From the NCBI GenBank assembly GCA_007117005.1, contig SKHK01000080.1:1-36174 (forward strand): 36,174 bases of DNA. Direction: 5' to 3'. Below the pieces are notes generated by a model. The model saw only the letters and a program-made list of their open reading frames with translations. It made no database searches and was not told the DNA's origin. Positions within the stretch are counted from its first letter, which is position 1. The number at the start of each line of letters is the position of its first letter. This DNA is from Paracoccaceae bacterium. GTDB taxonomy: Bacteria; Pseudomonadota; Alphaproteobacteria; Rhodobacterales; Rhodobacteraceae. This document shows positions 1 to 10,300 of this stretch, piece by piece. The translations under genes and the position numbers were made by a program.

Positions 1-1154
1 AGCCGCCGCACATCATGCTCGATCACATCCAGCAGGCGGTTTACCTGTTCCTCTCGCCGTGCCACCCGCAGGGTGCCGACGGCAGAACGCAGGCTGGCCA
101 GCGGGTTCTTGATCTCATGGGCGACATCGGCGGCGAACTGTTCATTCGCGTCGATCCGGTCATAAAGCGCCGAGACCATGCCGCGCATTGCCGCCGACAG
201 GCGCCCGATCTCGTCCGGCCGGCCTGTCAGGTCAGGGATGCGCACGCGGCCCGGCGCCATGCGCCTGGCGTTGCGGTCACGCCCCATCTCGGCGGCGCTG
301 GCCAGATCCGACAACGGGTTCGCAATGGTCGAGGCCAGAACGATGCTGAGCCCGATCGACACCAGCAGCGCCACGATGAACATCTGCAGCACTTGTTCAC
401 GCTCGGCGCGCAGCATGCCGTCCATGCCGGCAGGGATCTGCTGCATGACCAGCACGCCGGCAGGCGCGCCCTGCTCCAGCACCGGCGCCGCCACGATGAC
501 CCGCACACCGCGCGCCAGCGGCAGGATACGGACGCTGCTGCTGCCAGCCATGGCCTCTGCGTGCAGTTCGGCAAGCAATTGGGCGGGGTCAGGGGGCTGC
601 GGGGCCTGACGGGCGGAAAAGACCGTCATCACCGACCAAATCGCGTCCAGCGTGTTCAGGATCGGGGTGTTCGGCACCTCCGGCGACAGGGCAGACAGCG
701 GGGTCGATGGCCGTGCTGCATGCCCGCGGCGCACGGCCTCGACCGCGCCACCGGCGTCCATCAACAAAAGCTCGGTCTCGGCATTCAAGGTCAGCGCTTC
801 GATGGCCGTCGCGCGAAAGGCCTGCGCGCCGTCGCCCTGCGCCAGTCCGGACGCGGCACCCAGGATGTCGGCCAGCGCCTCGGTCTGCGCGATCAGCGCG
901 TTTTCCTGCTGGCGCACCAACGTGTCACGAAACGGGTTGGTCAGCAGCACCCCGGCGACCAGCAGCACCAGCGCCAGCATGTTGAACAGCACGATCTTGC
1001 GCGCCAGCGGCGATGCGAACACCGCCAGCCAGCCGCGCCGCGCGCGCCGCTGCCGCATCTCGGTATCCACGGCATGCGGCGGATGGACCCAATCCTCGCC
1101 CAGAACGACCTGGTCCGGGGGCATCTTGCCTTTTGCCTGAGTGTCGAACGCCAT
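1..1154 (-). CDS. chvG: Sensor histidine kinase ChvG (3' part outside window)
   Basis: Membrane sensor kinase that phosphorylates ChvI. The visible 384 residues read, in order: a cytoplasmic N-terminus; the motif SPLARKIVLFN leading into a first membrane segment (about residues 48-67) followed by NPFRDTL, a combination typical of ChvG/ExoS; a periplasmic sensor region; a second membrane segment near 255-275 (LVSIGLSIVLAS); a HAMP-like linker; and the phosphoacceptor box HEIKNPLA with His346. The ATP-binding domain lies beyond the left edge. The start is the ATG whose complement lies at 1152-1154, 56 bases downstream of the chvI stop on the same strand, so the two genes are probably co-transcribed. 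In Rhizobium and Agrobacterium relatives this kinase responds to acid and envelope stress and is linked to carbon metabolism; that role here is by homology. The hprK/PTS genes that often follow would be outside the window. Confidence 0.9.
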   Translation of the reverse strand, partial: MAFDTQAKGKMPPDQVVLGEDWVHPPHAVDTEMRQRRARRGWLAVFASPLARKIVLFNMLALVLLVAGVLLTNPFRDTLVRQQENALIAQTEALADILGAASGLAQGDGAQAFRATAIEALTLNAETELLLMDAGGAVEAVRRGHAARPSTPLSALSPEVPNTPILNTLDAIWSVMTVFSARQAPQPPDPAQLLAELHAEAMAGSSSVRILPLARGVRVIVAAPVLEQGAPAGVLVMQQIPAGMDGMLRAEREQVLQMFIVALLVSIGLSIVLASTIANPLSDLASAAEMGRDRNARRMAPGRVRIPDLTGRPDEIGRLSAAMRGMVSALYDRIDANEQFAADVAHEIKNPLASLRSAVGTLRVARREEQVNRLLDVIEHDVRR

Positions 1155-1210
1155 ATTGGCCCCGCGCCTGCGGCACCATGCGGCACCTTGGCCGCACGGC
1201 GCCTGAGCCG

Positions 1211-1912
1211 TCACGCTTCGTTATACTTGTACCCGATCCCGTACAACGTCTCGATCGACGAGAATTCGGGGTCGACCGAGCGCATCTTCTTGCGCAGCCG
1301 CTTGATGTGGCTGTCGATGGTGCGGTCATCGACATAGACCTGATCGTCATAAGCCACGTCCATCAGCTGATCACGGCTTTTCACGAAGCCGGGCCGCTGG
1401 GCAAGGGCCTGAAGCAGCAGGAATTCGGTCACGGTCAGCGTGACATCGTCGCCTTTCCAGCTGACCGAATGGCGCAGCGGGTCCATGGTCAGCGACCCGC
1501 GCACCATGACCTTGGTTTCCTCTGTCGTGCCGACCTCGCCGGTCTCTACCGCCGACTGGCGGCGCAGCAGCGAGCGGATACGCTCGATCAGCAGACGCTG
1601 GGAAAACGGCTTCTTGACATAGTCGTCGGCGCCCATGCGCAGGCCCAGCACCTCGTCGATCTCGTCATCCTTCGAGGTGAGAAATATCACCGGCATCTGC
1701 GTCTTCTGCCGCAGGCGCTGCAACAGCTCCATGCCGTCCATGCGTGGCATCTTGATGTCCAGCACCGCCAGATCAGGCAATTTCCGGTTGAAGGCATCCA
1801 GCGCGGATTGCCCGTCATTGTAGGTTTCTACATTGAAGCCCTCGGCCTCAAGCGAGATCGACACCGATGTCAGGATATTCCTGTCATCGTCCACCAAGGC
1901 GATCTTTGACAT
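1211..1912 (-). CDS. chvI: Response regulator ChvI (OmpR/PhoB family)
   Basis: DNA-binding response regulator, partner of ChvG. It has 233 residues: a receiver domain (about 1-120) with the acidic pocket D8-D10, phosphoacceptor D52 in LAVLDIKMP, switch T79 and K101 in KKPF, then a winged-helix output domain (about 135-230) ending in the recognition region [15 protein letters not shown]. Length and sequence match ChvI well. It is divergent from pckA across 326 bases; in Agrobacterium pckA belongs to the ChvI-dependent acid response, so a shared control region is plausible. An AGGGG-like ribosome site precedes the ATG on the minus strand. Confidence 0.95.
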   Translation of the reverse strand: MSKIALVDDDRNILTSVSISLEAEGFNVETYNDGQSALDAFNRKLPDLAVLDIKMPRMDGMELLQRLRQKTQMPVIFLTSKDDEIDEVLGLRMGADDYVKKPFSQRLLIERIRSLLRRQSAVETGEVGTTEETKVMVRGSLTMDPLRHSVSWKGDDVTLTVTEFLLLQALAQRPGFVKSRDQLMDVAYDDQVYVDDRTIDSHIKRLRKKMRSVDPEFSSIETLYGIGYKYNEA

Positions 1913-2238
1913 TGCCTGCCCCTCATATGCTGCTCAACTGTTCTTTTTTTCGCCATAATCATGCGAACGGCACCAAGAATCAACTGAATAGTACGAATCA
2001 TGGACAGAATGCGGCACAAAACCTCAAGGAAACCCTGCCGCGACCGCCGAAATGCAAGGGTCCGCGCAGTTTGCGGTAACAGCGCCCTGGTTGCGCTAAC
2101 TGCAGGATTGCGTCCTGTTCATCCGCGACAACGCCATGATATAGCGGCCCCATCAGGCCCGTGGCCAGCGCTGGAAAGTGCCGGCACGAGGCAGCAGGCG
2201 TGATCACGGCCAGATGGGCAGGGCGAAGGAGAAAAAGC
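1913..2238. promoter_or_regulatory. Divergent chvI / pckA control region
   Basis: No gene is seen in these 326 bases. The stretch is less GC-rich than its surroundings near chvI, with a run of seven T at about 1944-1950. Two GAATC sites (GANTC class, methylated by CcrM in many alphaproteobacteria) lie at 1977-1981 and 1995-1999 on the chvI side. A GATATA hexamer at 2138-2143 could be a -10 box for pckA, but no convincing -35 accompanies it. The pckA ribosome site GAAGGAG is at 2225-2231. ChvI would be the obvious regulator to test here; I could not define its binding site by eye. Confidence 0.5.
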
Positions 2239-3837
2239 ATGACCACAGGGCGCGTTAACCCGAATAAACGGCTTGAAGATCAGGGCATTACGGGCCTTGG
2301 CGCTGTGGCCTACAACCTGACCGAGCCGGCCTTGATGCAGGCCGCCGTGCAGCGGGGCGAGGGGGTTATCGGCCAGGGCGGTGCGTTCCTTGTTTCCACC
2401 GGGCAGTTCACCGGCCGCTCGCCCAAGGACAAGTTCGTGGTGCGCACGCCGCTGGTCGAGGATACGATCTGGTGGGAAAACAACGCCCCCATGGCGCCGG
2501 ACGCGTTCGACAGGCTGCATGATGATATGCTGGCCCACATGAAGGGCCGGGATTTCTTTGTGCAGGACCTTTACGGCGGCGCCGACCCAGAGCATCGGCT
2601 GGACGTGCGCATGGTGACGGAACTGGCCTGGCACGGCCTGTTCATCCGCCACATGCTGCGCCGCCCCCCGCGTGAAGAGCTTGACAGCTTCAACCCGGAA
2701 TGGACGATCATCAACTGCCCGTCCTTCAAGGCAGACCCCGCCCGCCATGGCTGCCGGTCCGAAACCGTGATCGCGCTGAACTTCGACCGCAAGACCATCC
2801 TGATCGCCAATACCGAATACGCCGGCGAGAACAAGAAATCGGTCTTCACGCTGCTCAACTACATCCTGCCCGGCAAGGGCGTGATGGCGATGCACTGTTC
2901 GGCCAATCACGCCATCGGCGATCCGTCGGATTCGGCGGTGTTCTTCGGCCTGTCGGGCACCGGCAAGACCACGCTTTCCGCCGATCCGGGGCGCGTGCTG
3001 ATCGGCGATGACGAACATGGCTGGTCGGAGAACGGCATTTTCAACTTCGAGGGCGGCTGCTACGCCAAGACCATCAACCTGGACTCGAAGGCGGAGCCCG
3101 AAATCCACGCCACCACCACGCGTTTCGCCAGCGTGGTCGAAAACATGGTCTACGACCCGGAAACCCTGGCGCTGGACTTCGCCGATGACAGCCTGACCGC
3201 CAATACCCGCGTCGCATACCCGTTGGAAGCCATCGCAAACGCCTCTGACACGTCGCTCGGCGGGCATCCCGGCTGCGTCATCATGCTGACCTGCGATGCC
3301 TTCGGTGTGCTGCCGCCCATCGCCCGGCTGACGCCCGCGCAGGCGATGTATCACTTCCTTTCCGGCTTCACCGCAAAGGTCGCCGGCACCGAACGCGGCG
3401 TGACCGAGCCGCAGCCGACCTTTTCGACCTGCTTCGGCGCCCCCTTCATGCCGCGCCGGCCAGAGGTCTATGGCCAGCTCTTGCAGGACAAGATCGCCCG
3501 ACATGGAGCCTCCTGCTGGCTGGTCAATACAGGCTGGACGGGCGGCGCCCATGGCACCGGATCGCGGATGCCGATCAAGGCCACGCGGGCGCTGCTGACG
3601 GCGGCGCTCAGCGGCGCGCTGCACGATGCCGAATTCCGCAAGGACCCGCATTTCGGCTTCGATGTGCCGGTGGCGGTGGCGGGCGTCGCGGATGTCTTGC
3701 TGGACCCGCGCCGCACATGGGCCGACCCGGCCGCCTATGACGTGCAGGCACGAAAGCTGGTGGGCATGTTCGCCGACAATTTTGCCCAATACGTCCCCTA
3801 TATCGGCGACGACATCAAGGCTGCGGCGATTGGCTAG
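2239..3837 (+). CDS. pckA: Phosphoenolpyruvate carboxykinase (ATP)
   Basis: Decarboxylates and phosphorylates oxaloacetate to phosphoenolpyruvate with ATP, the first committed step of gluconeogenesis, in the cytoplasm. It has 532 residues, the normal length for the bacterial ATP enzyme. The kinase P-loop GLSGTGKT is at 237-244, the metal-binding GDDEHGW at 256-262, and the C-terminal adenine-side motif [14 protein letters not shown] is present. The reading frame is open further upstream, but the ATG at 2239 is chosen because GAAGGAG sits seven bases before it and the protein then begins like other PckA ([12 protein letters not shown]). The DUF3859 gene downstream starts inside the last codons. 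Confidence 0.97.
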   Translation: MTTGRVNPNKRLEDQGITGLGAVAYNLTEPALMQAAVQRGEGVIGQGGAFLVSTGQFTGRSPKDKFVVRTPLVEDTIWWENNAPMAPDAFDRLHDDMLAHMKGRDFFVQDLYGGADPEHRLDVRMVTELAWHGLFIRHMLRRPPREELDSFNPEWTIINCPSFKADPARHGCRSETVIALNFDRKTILIANTEYAGENKKSVFTLLNYILPGKGVMAMHCSANHAIGDPSDSAVFFGLSGTGKTTLSADPGRVLIGDDEHGWSENGIFNFEGGCYAKTINLDSKAEPEIHATTTRFASVVENMVYDPETLALDFADDSLTANTRVAYPLEAIANASDTSLGGHPGCVIMLTCDAFGVLPPIARLTPAQAMYHFLSGFTAKVAGTERGVTEPQPTFSTCFGAPFMPRRPEVYGQLLQDKIARHGASCWLVNTGWTGGAHGTGSRMPIKATRALLTAALSGALHDAEFRKDPHFGFDVPVAVAGVADVLLDPRRTWADPAAYDVQARKLVGMFADNFAQYVPYIGDDIKAAAIG

Positions 3838-4384
3838 GCGGGCCGCGGCCCTTGCGGCGGTGCTTTGCGCACTGGCACCGCCAGCACTGGCCGAGGCACC
3901 GCTCGTCCTGTCGCCTGTGGCCGAACGCGTCGAACGCGGACTGATCTGCAACCCGCCACCGGCCGGCCGACGCGCGGCCCCGGACACCATCGCCGGCTGG
4001 GTGCATGTGCCGGACGAACCGGTGCGCCTGATCCATCACGGAACCACCGCGCCCGCACAACTGGGCATGGGCTTCGGGGTCGAATTCACGCTGGCGGGCG
4101 ACGGGGCGCTGGCGGTGCGCTACACCGTCACCCACCCGCCGATGGCATCGGACGCCATGACCGAGCAGGCCTGGGACGCCTTTGCCCTTGCCGGCCAGCG
4201 GGAGGCCATCTTCTTTCAGTTCGACACCGAGGACGAATTGCTGCCCGGCCGCTGGACATTCACCGCCACCGTCGACGGCGAAACAGCATTCAGCGCCGGT
4301 TTCGACGTGGTCGCCCCGGAAACCGTGCCACATCTGACCGCGCTGTGCCGGGGCACGGGGCTTCTGTCCCTGGTTCGGCCCTGA
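3830..4384 (+). CDS. Secreted DUF3859 domain protein
   Basis: Unknown function. From a TTG start at 3830 the product has 184 residues and opens with a short signal peptide ([20 protein letters not shown], then EAP). The rest resembles the DUF3859 family: VERGLICN near the mature N-terminus, the AGWVHVPD segment, GFGVEFTL, and a late [18 protein letters not shown] block suggesting a beta-sandwich. The TTG start is chosen because no ATG or GTG in frame gives a signal peptide; it overlaps the end of pckA by eight bases, so translation is probably coupled. In my recollection DUF3859 proteins occur beside pckA in related genomes. Start assignment is less certain than the family. Confidence 0.75.
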   Translation: MARRAAALAAVLCALAPPALAEAPLVLSPVAERVERGLICNPPPAGRRAAPDTIAGWVHVPDEPVRLIHHGTTAPAQLGMGFGVEFTLAGDGALAVRYTVTHPPMASDAMTEQAWDAFALAGQREAIFFQFDTEDELLPGRWTFTATVDGETAFSAGFDVVAPETVPHLTALCRGTGLLSLVRP

Positions 4385-4392
4385 CGGCCCCC

Positions 4393-4450
4393 TCATCTTG
4401 CCCGAAATACTCTGGGGTGAGGCGCGGCACGCGCCGAGGGGAAAAGCCCC
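4393..4450 (+). repeat. Dispersed intergenic repeat, copy 1
   Basis: Begins with a 25-base module (4393-4417; core CTTGCCCGAAATACTC) that recurs at 32988-33012 with two mismatches. It is followed by a GC-rich tract with hairpin potential, including GGGG-aaaa-GCCCC at about 4438-4450. It lies between the convergent ends of the DUF3859 gene and the TauE permease, so it may also act as a terminator. I recall this type of element as common in Rhodobacteraceae, but no search was made. Confidence 0.6.
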
Positions 4451-4564
4451 TTTGCCCCCGCTTGGAACGTGTCGCGTTCATCCGTATTCACGCGACCCGT
4501 TCCACCCCTTTGATTTCGCGTGCCGAAAAGCCCGGAACCGGCGCCCACGTCCGAGCGACCTGCT

Positions 4565-5335
4565 CTAGCCGAAAACAGCCCGGCGCATCAGGTTCAGCGC
4601 CACCAGCATCAGCACGATCAGCGTCCACCGCCGGAACCGCACCGGGTCCAGCCGATCCTGCAACCGAAAGCCCAGCCACATCCCCACCGCCGCCGGCACC
4701 ACCAGGGCCGCCGACAGAGGCAGCGTCACCGGGTTCAGCACGCCGGAAACCAGATGCGCGCCCAGCAGCGCCACAGCGCCGATCAGGAACACCACGCCCA
4801 GCACACGCACCATCTCTTCCTTCTGTGCGCCCACGGCCAGCAGATAGACAATCGCCGGCGGCCCCCAGATGCCGGAAATCCCGCCATAAAGCCCGCCCAC
4901 CGTGCCCAGCCCGTATTCCCAGCCATTGCGGTGGCGCGGCGGGATGCCCGGTGTCCAGCCGGTCAACTGGATCAGCGCGAACAGCATCACCGGCACGCCC
5001 AGCAGCGCGAACAACAACTGCTGCGGCAGGATCACCACAAAGGGCGCCGAGATCACGATGCCTGCAGAGGTAGTCGCGATCAGCCGCCAGTAGCGCTGCG
5101 CCGAGGCCCAGGCGGGCGCCCAGCCGAAACGCAACGACTGGTGCAGGTTGGTCGTCAGGACCGACAGGATCAACGCGGCCAGCGCCAGATCCGGCGTCAT
5201 GAAAGACGAAAAGAAGGCGATCATGATCAGCGGCATGGCAAAGCCCACCGCGCCTTTCACAAAGCCCGCAAAAAGCGTGATCGCGCAGGCCAGCCAGAAA
5301 CCCCAGGCCGGCAGACCGCCGAAAAGCACGTCCAT
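4565..5335 (-). CDS. TauE/SafE family membrane permease
   Basis: Inner-membrane protein of 256 residues with about eight hydrophobic segments in two related halves, the layout of the TauE/SafE (sulfite/sulfonate exporter) family. The first half has the characteristic FVKGAVGFAMPLIMIAF and the second YGGISGIWGPPAIVYLLA; these glycine/proline motifs in the inverted halves identify the family. Substrate cannot be told from sequence: members export sulfite, sulfoacetate or other small organosulfur anions. No sulfur-metabolism gene is adjacent. AAAGGGGA precedes the ATG at 5335. It is divergent from mcd. Confidence 0.85.
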   Translation of the reverse strand: MDVLFGGLPAWGFWLACAITLFAGFVKGAVGFAMPLIMIAFFSSFMTPDLALAALILSVLTTNLHQSLRFGWAPAWASAQRYWRLIATTSAGIVISAPFVVILPQQLLFALLGVPVMLFALIQLTGWTPGIPPRHRNGWEYGLGTVGGLYGGISGIWGPPAIVYLLAVGAQKEEMVRVLGVVFLIGAVALLGAHLVSGVLNPVTLPLSAALVVPAAVGMWLGFRLQDRLDPVRFRRWTLIVLMLVALNLMRRAVFG

Positions 5336-5414
5336 CCCTGTTCCCCTTTCGCTGTGGCGCTATACTCCGTCACGATCGGCGCTGCACCCCTGAAAAGGGC
5401 TGCGACATTTTAGT

Positions 5415-5460
5415 GCCGCTAGCGGCTGCCGGGCGTATTATTGTTGCGCTGCACCTGCAA
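5415..5460. promoter_or_regulatory. Candidate operator(s) upstream of mcd
   Basis: The 167-base gap between the divergent TauE permease and mcd holds a perfect 12-base palindrome GCCGCTAGCGGC (5415-5426) and, just downstream, TTGC-N9-GCAA (5444-5447 and 5457-5460). Either could bind a regulator of mcd. In Paracoccus and Corynebacterium RamB-type regulators recognise sites containing TTTGCAAA; the second element shares only the TTGC/GCAA arms, so the link is tentative. Confidence 0.3.
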
Positions 5461-5502
5461 ACGCCCTATCTGGGCCACTGACAGAGATAAAGGAGTTTCC
5501 CC

Positions 5503-7194
5503 ATGCCCCATGACGGTCAGGATATGCCGCAGACTGGCGCTGGCGCTGCGCTGTTGATCGAGGGGCTGACCGCCCGGACGGAGGCCGCGCTGGACCCGCT
5601 TTCGGCGCTGCTGGAGCAGGCAAAGGCCAAGCTGACGGCGCGCGTGGCGCCGGGGGGCAAGGTGCAGGCGGCGCTGCTGGATCAGGAACAGCGCGCGGCG
5701 CATGGGTTTGCCTGGCTGGCAACCTACGTCGAAAGCCTGCGCCAGATGCAGGGCTGGGCCGCCCGGCTGGAGGGCGAGAGCCGCTTTGGCGAGATGGAAT
5801 CGCTGATCCTGCAGATCACCTTTGCCGAATACCTGGGCCAGATCGCCGGTGGCCTGCCGATGACGCAGAACGAGATCCTGCGCCCGGCCGATCTGGGCCT
5901 GACCCGCGCCGATCTGGCGGCCTTTGACGCCGAGCCCTTCGCCACGCTGATGACCGGCAACACGCCCGCCGCGCGCGCCCGGCTGGTGGCCCTGATGCGC
6001 GACAATGCGGGCCGGGCGACCTTTGGCGCCACGGGCCTGGATGAAGAGCTGGAGATGATCCGCGACCAGTTCCGCCGCTTTGCCGATGAAAAGGTCGCGC
6101 CGCATGCCCATGAATGGCACCTGAAGGACGAACTGATCCCGATGGAGATCATCGAGCAACTGGCCGAGATGGGGGTCTTCGGCCTGACCATCCCCGAGGA
6201 GTTCGGAGGGCTGGGCATGTCCAAGGCCTCGATGGTGGTGGTGTCAGAGGAACTGTCGCGCGGCTATATCGGGGTGGGCAGCCTGGGCACGCGGTCCGAG
6301 ATCGCCGCCGAACTGATCATCTGCGGCGGCACCGACGCGCAGAAGGCGAAGTGGCTGCCGGGGCTGGCCTCTGGCGAGATCCTGCCCACGGCGGTCTTTA
6401 CCGAACCCAACACCGGGTCGGACCTGGGCAGCCTGCGCACCCGTGCGGTGCAGGATGGCGATGACTGGGTGATCAACGGCAACAAGACCTGGATCACCCA
6501 TGCCGCGCGCACCCATGTGATGACCGTGCTGGCCCGCACCGTGCCGGACACGCATGATTATCGCGGTCTGTCCATGTTCCTGGCCGAAAAGACCCCGGGC
6601 ACGGACGAGAAGCCCTTTGTGGACCCAGGAATTTCCGGCGGCGAGATCGAGGTGCTGGGCTATCGCGGGATGAAGGAATACACTGTCAATTTCGACGATT
6701 TCCGGGTGAAGGGCGAGAACCTGCTGGGCCAGACCCAGGGCCAGGGGTTCAAGCAACTGATGCAGACCTTCGAGAGCGCCCGCATCCAGACCGCGGCGCG
6801 CGCCGTGGGCGTGGCGCAGAACGCGCTGGAGGTCGGCATGCAATATGCCGAGGATCGCAAACAGTTCGGCCGCTCGCTGATCGAATTCCCGCGCGTGGCC
6901 GACAAGCTGGCGATGATGGCGGTTGAAATCATGGTGGCCCGCCAGCTGACCTATTTCAGCGCCTGGCAGAAGGACAACGACAAGCGCTGCGACCTGGAGG
7001 CCGGGATGGCCAAGCTACTGGCCGCCCGCGTGGCCTGGACGGCGGCGGACAATGCGCTGCAGATCCATGGCGGCAACGGTTTTGCGCTGGAGTATCAGAT
7101 CAGCCGCATCCTGTGCGATGCGCGGATCCTGAACATCTTCGAGGGTGCGGGCGAGATTCAGGCGCAGGTCATCGCGCGGCGTCTGCTGAACTGA
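5503..7194 (+). CDS. mcd: (2S)-methylsuccinyl-CoA dehydrogenase
   Basis: Flavin-dependent acyl-CoA dehydrogenase that oxidises methylsuccinyl-CoA to mesaconyl-CoA in the ethylmalonyl-CoA pathway for acetyl-CoA assimilation. At 563 residues it is about 170 longer than ordinary family members; the extra N-terminal helical domain (about 1-170, including LLDQEQRAAHGFAWLATYVESLRQ, given here in part as motif) is a hallmark of Mcd. The core follows: N-terminal helices (180-290), FAD-contact strand region with AVFTEPNTGSDL, and C-terminal helices with YAEDRKQFG. Catalytic Glu547 sits in FEGAGEIQAQ. AAAGGAG at 5489-5495 supports the start. Other pathway genes (ccr, ecm, mch) are not adjacent. The main alternative is another N-extended acyl-CoA dehydrogenase. 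Confidence 0.88.
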   Translation: MPHDGQDMPQTGAGAALLIEGLTARTEAALDPLSALLEQAKAKLTARVAPGGKVQAALLDQEQRAAHGFAWLATYVESLRQMQGWAARLEGESRFGEMESLILQITFAEYLGQIAGGLPMTQNEILRPADLGLTRADLAAFDAEPFATLMTGNTPAARARLVALMRDNAGRATFGATGLDEELEMIRDQFRRFADEKVAPHAHEWHLKDELIPMEIIEQLAEMGVFGLTIPEEFGGLGMSKASMVVVSEELSRGYIGVGSLGTRSEIAAELIICGGTDAQKAKWLPGLASGEILPTAVFTEPNTGSDLGSLRTRAVQDGDDWVINGNKTWITHAARTHVMTVLARTVPDTHDYRGLSMFLAEKTPGTDEKPFVDPGISGGEIEVLGYRGMKEYTVNFDDFRVKGENLLGQTQGQGFKQLMQTFESARIQTAARAVGVAQNALEVGMQYAEDRKQFGRSLIEFPRVADKLAMMAVEIMVARQLTYFSAWQKDNDKRCDLEAGMAKLLAARVAWTAADNALQIHGGNGFALEYQISRILCDARILNIFEGAGEIQAQVIARRLLN

Positions 7195-7267
7195 TCGGGG
7201 GGACCGGCCCCGGGGGGCTCCCGCGCCATCGGGCTTGCCCTGACGGGCCGCCCGCTGGCTTGGGCCA

Positions 7268-7291
7268 CGCGCCGCGCGGACGCGCGGCGCG
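7268..7291. terminator. GC hairpin between convergent mcd and putA
   Basis: Perfect 10-base-pair inverted repeat, CGCGCCGCGC / GCGCGGCGCG, with a GGAC loop. There is no T-run on either side, so it is not a textbook intrinsic terminator, but its place in the 119-base gap between two convergent genes suggests a two-way end or RNA-stabilising stem. The same nine-base arms recur at 17400-17420. Confidence 0.5.
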
Positions 7292-7313
7292 GTCGCTCTT
7301 CAGAAAACCGGGT

Positions 7314-10300
7314 TCACTCTGCCGCCACGGCCGCCAGCAGGCGCGCGTTGCCGCCAGACGCGGTAGTGTCGACGCACAGATGGCGCTCGTGCAGGACATG
7401 GGCGGCATCTGGCAGGGCGGTGATCAGGGGCAGGATCGGCCCCTTGCGTGCGGCCAGTGCCCGGTCGATCCGGCGCGCGGTTTCCGCGTCGCCCCACCAC
7501 AGCACGGCCGAAAAGCCCCCGGCGCGTTCCAGCCAGTCCATCGGCACCGCGCCCTGCGCCGCAACCGCCTGCCCGCCCAGCGCGGTCACGGCGGCGGCTT
7601 GCCTTGCCTCGGCATCCGGGCCGGGACCCAGGCACAGAACAGGCGGACGCGGCAACAGGGTCAGGCGGTTCGATTCGCCCGTGGGGCCCGGCATGTCCTG
7701 CGTGGAAAGCGGCGCGGGCACAGGCGCCGTGGCCAGGCGCTGTTCCAGCGCCCCAGCATCCGCGGGCGACGGGTCAGCGTGCAACGTGGCGAGCGCCGGC
7801 TCAGCCGCGGCGAGCCGCGCGACATAGGCCGGTCCGCCGGCCTTTGGCCCGGTGCCCGACAGCCCCTCGCCGCCAAAGGGCTGACTACCCACCACCGCGC
7901 CAATCTGGTTGCGGTTCACGTAGACATTGCCGGCATGCACCGCCTGCACCACCTCCTGCACGCGCGAATCGATCCGCGTGTGCAGCCCGAAGGTCAGCCC
8001 GTAGCCGCGCGCGTTCACCGCCGCGATGACCTCTTCCAGATCGGCGCCCCGGTACCGGGCGACGTGCAGGACCGGGCCGAAGACCTCGCGCGGAATGTCG
8101 TCGATGCCGTTCACGCGGATCACCACGGGGGCGACGAAATGGCCCGTTGAGAGCGTATCGAGTTCCACCAGCACCCGCCCTTCGGCCCGCGCGGCATCGA
8201 CATAGGCGCGAATGTCGGCGGCGGCCTCGGCGTCGATCACGGGGCCGATATCGGTGTCGCGCGCCCAGGGGTCGCCCAGCCGCTGGGCCTGCATGGCGCC
8301 GATCAGCATGGCCTCCAGCCCCTTGGCCACATCGGCCTGGACATAGAGACAGCGCAGGGCCGAACAGCGCTGCCCGGCGGACTGGAAGCTTGACGCCACG
8401 ATGTCGCGCACGGCCTGTTCGTGCAGGGCGGTGGAATCGACGATCATGGCGTTCAGGCCGCCAGTCTCGGCCACCAGTGGCGCGCCGGGGGTCAGGTGCT
8501 CGGCCATGGCGCGGCGGATAGTCTGCGCGGTCTCGGTAGAGCCGGTGAAGACCACGCCGTCGATGCGGGCATCGCGGCTGAGTGCCGCGCCGACCGTGCC
8601 ACCATCGCCGGGTAGCAGTTGAATGGCCGTCTGCGGCACGCCGGCGCGGTGCATCAGGTCCACGGCCAGCGCGGCCACCAGCGGGGTTTGTTCGGCGGGT
8701 TTGGCCAACACGGCGTTGCCCGCCGCCAAGGCGCCCGCGATCTGGCCGGTAAAGATGGCCAGCGGGAAGTTCCAGGGCGAGATGCAGGCGATCCGCCCGC
8801 GCGGCCGCATGGCCGGCGTGATGCGGGCGGCGTAGTAGCGCAGGAAATCCACCGCCTCACGCAATTCGCCCAGCGCATCAAGCGGCGTCTTGCCGGCCTC
8901 GCGCGCCAGTACGGCAAAGAATCGGCCGAGGTTGTCCTCATAAAGATCGGCCACGCGGTTCAGGATGGCGGCGCGGTCCTCTGGCGACGCGTCCCAGGGC
9001 CGTGCCACGGCCAGCGCGGTTTCCACATCGGCGGCGCTGGCCGGGGTGACGGTGCCGACCACATCGCCGGGCCGGGCCGGGTTGCGCGCCTCTTGCGCCG
9101 CCTCGCCCACCACCGGCCCGGCGATCAGGGGCGCGGCGGTGAAGCGCGTGGCAGCGAAGGGGGTGCGGGAGGCCTCGATCTCCTCCCAGTCCGGGCGGGC
9201 GTTCAGGTCCAGCCCCTTTGAATTGCGCCGTTCTGGCTGGAAAAGCTCGGTGCCCGGCGCCACCGGCAGGGGCTTGCGCGCGGCGTAGGCCGCAAAGGGG
9301 CAGGCGGCGACGGTTTCCGGCGGGACAGATTCATCGACAATCTGGTTGACGAAACTGGAATTGGCCCCGTTCTCCAGCAGCCTGCGCACCAGATAGGCCA
9401 GCAGATCCCGATGCGCGCCGACCGGGGCATAGATCCGGCAGCGGGTGCCGGCCTCGGCCTTGACGATCTCATGCAGCCGCTCGCCCATGCCGTGCAGGCG
9501 CTGGAACTCGAACGCATCCAGCGCCACACCGCCCGTGCGCGCCATGTCCAGCACGGCGGCGGCGGTATGGGCGTTATGGGTGGCGAATTGCGGATATATC
9601 CGGTCACTCATGCCCAGCAGCCGCCGCGCCTGGGCGATATAGCTGATATCGGTAGCGGATTTCGACGTGAAGACCGGAAAGCCCACCAGCCCCTGCACCT
9701 GCGCCAGCTTGATCTCGGTATCCCAGTAAGCGCCCTTGACCAGCCGCAGGGTAAAACGCCGGCCCAGCCGCGCGGCCAGCCCGTGCCACCAGTCGATCGC
9801 CGCCCCCGCACGCGGCCCGTAGGCCTGCACCACGATGCCGAACCCGTCCCAGCCGGCCAGCGCGGGGTCCTCCAGCACCGCCTCAATCACGTCGCGCGAA
9901 AGGGCCAGGCGGTCGGCCTCCTCGGCATCGACGTTGAAGCCCAGGCCGCGTTCGGCCGCCAGGCGCGCCAGCGCCGCCACGCGCGGCACCAGTTCGGCCA
10001 TGACGCTGGCGTGCTGGCCTTCCTCATAGCGCGGATGCAGGGCCGAGAACTTGACCGAGATGCCGGGGTTGCGCTGGCTCTGATCACCCTTCGCCGCGGA
10101 ACCGATGGCCCTGATGGCAGCCGCATAGCTGTCGAAATAGCGCTGCGCGTCAGCGTCGGTCCGCGCGGCCTCGCCCAGCATGTCGTAGGAATAGCCGTAG
10201 CCCTGCGCCTCCATCCCCGCCGCGCGCTTCATCGCCGCCTGAATCGTCTCGCCCAGCACGAATTGCCGGCCCATCTCGCGCATAGCGCGGGCCACGGCGC

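Noticed and set aside
15-1337. Plus-strand frame of 440 codons at the left edge
   Set aside because: It is the complement of chvG, whose motifs (SPLARKIVLFN, HEIKNPLA) are clear on the minus strand.
2119-3990. Minus-strand frame of 623 codons opposite pckA
   Set aside because: His/Arg/Gly-rich translation without domains, an antisense shadow of pckA.
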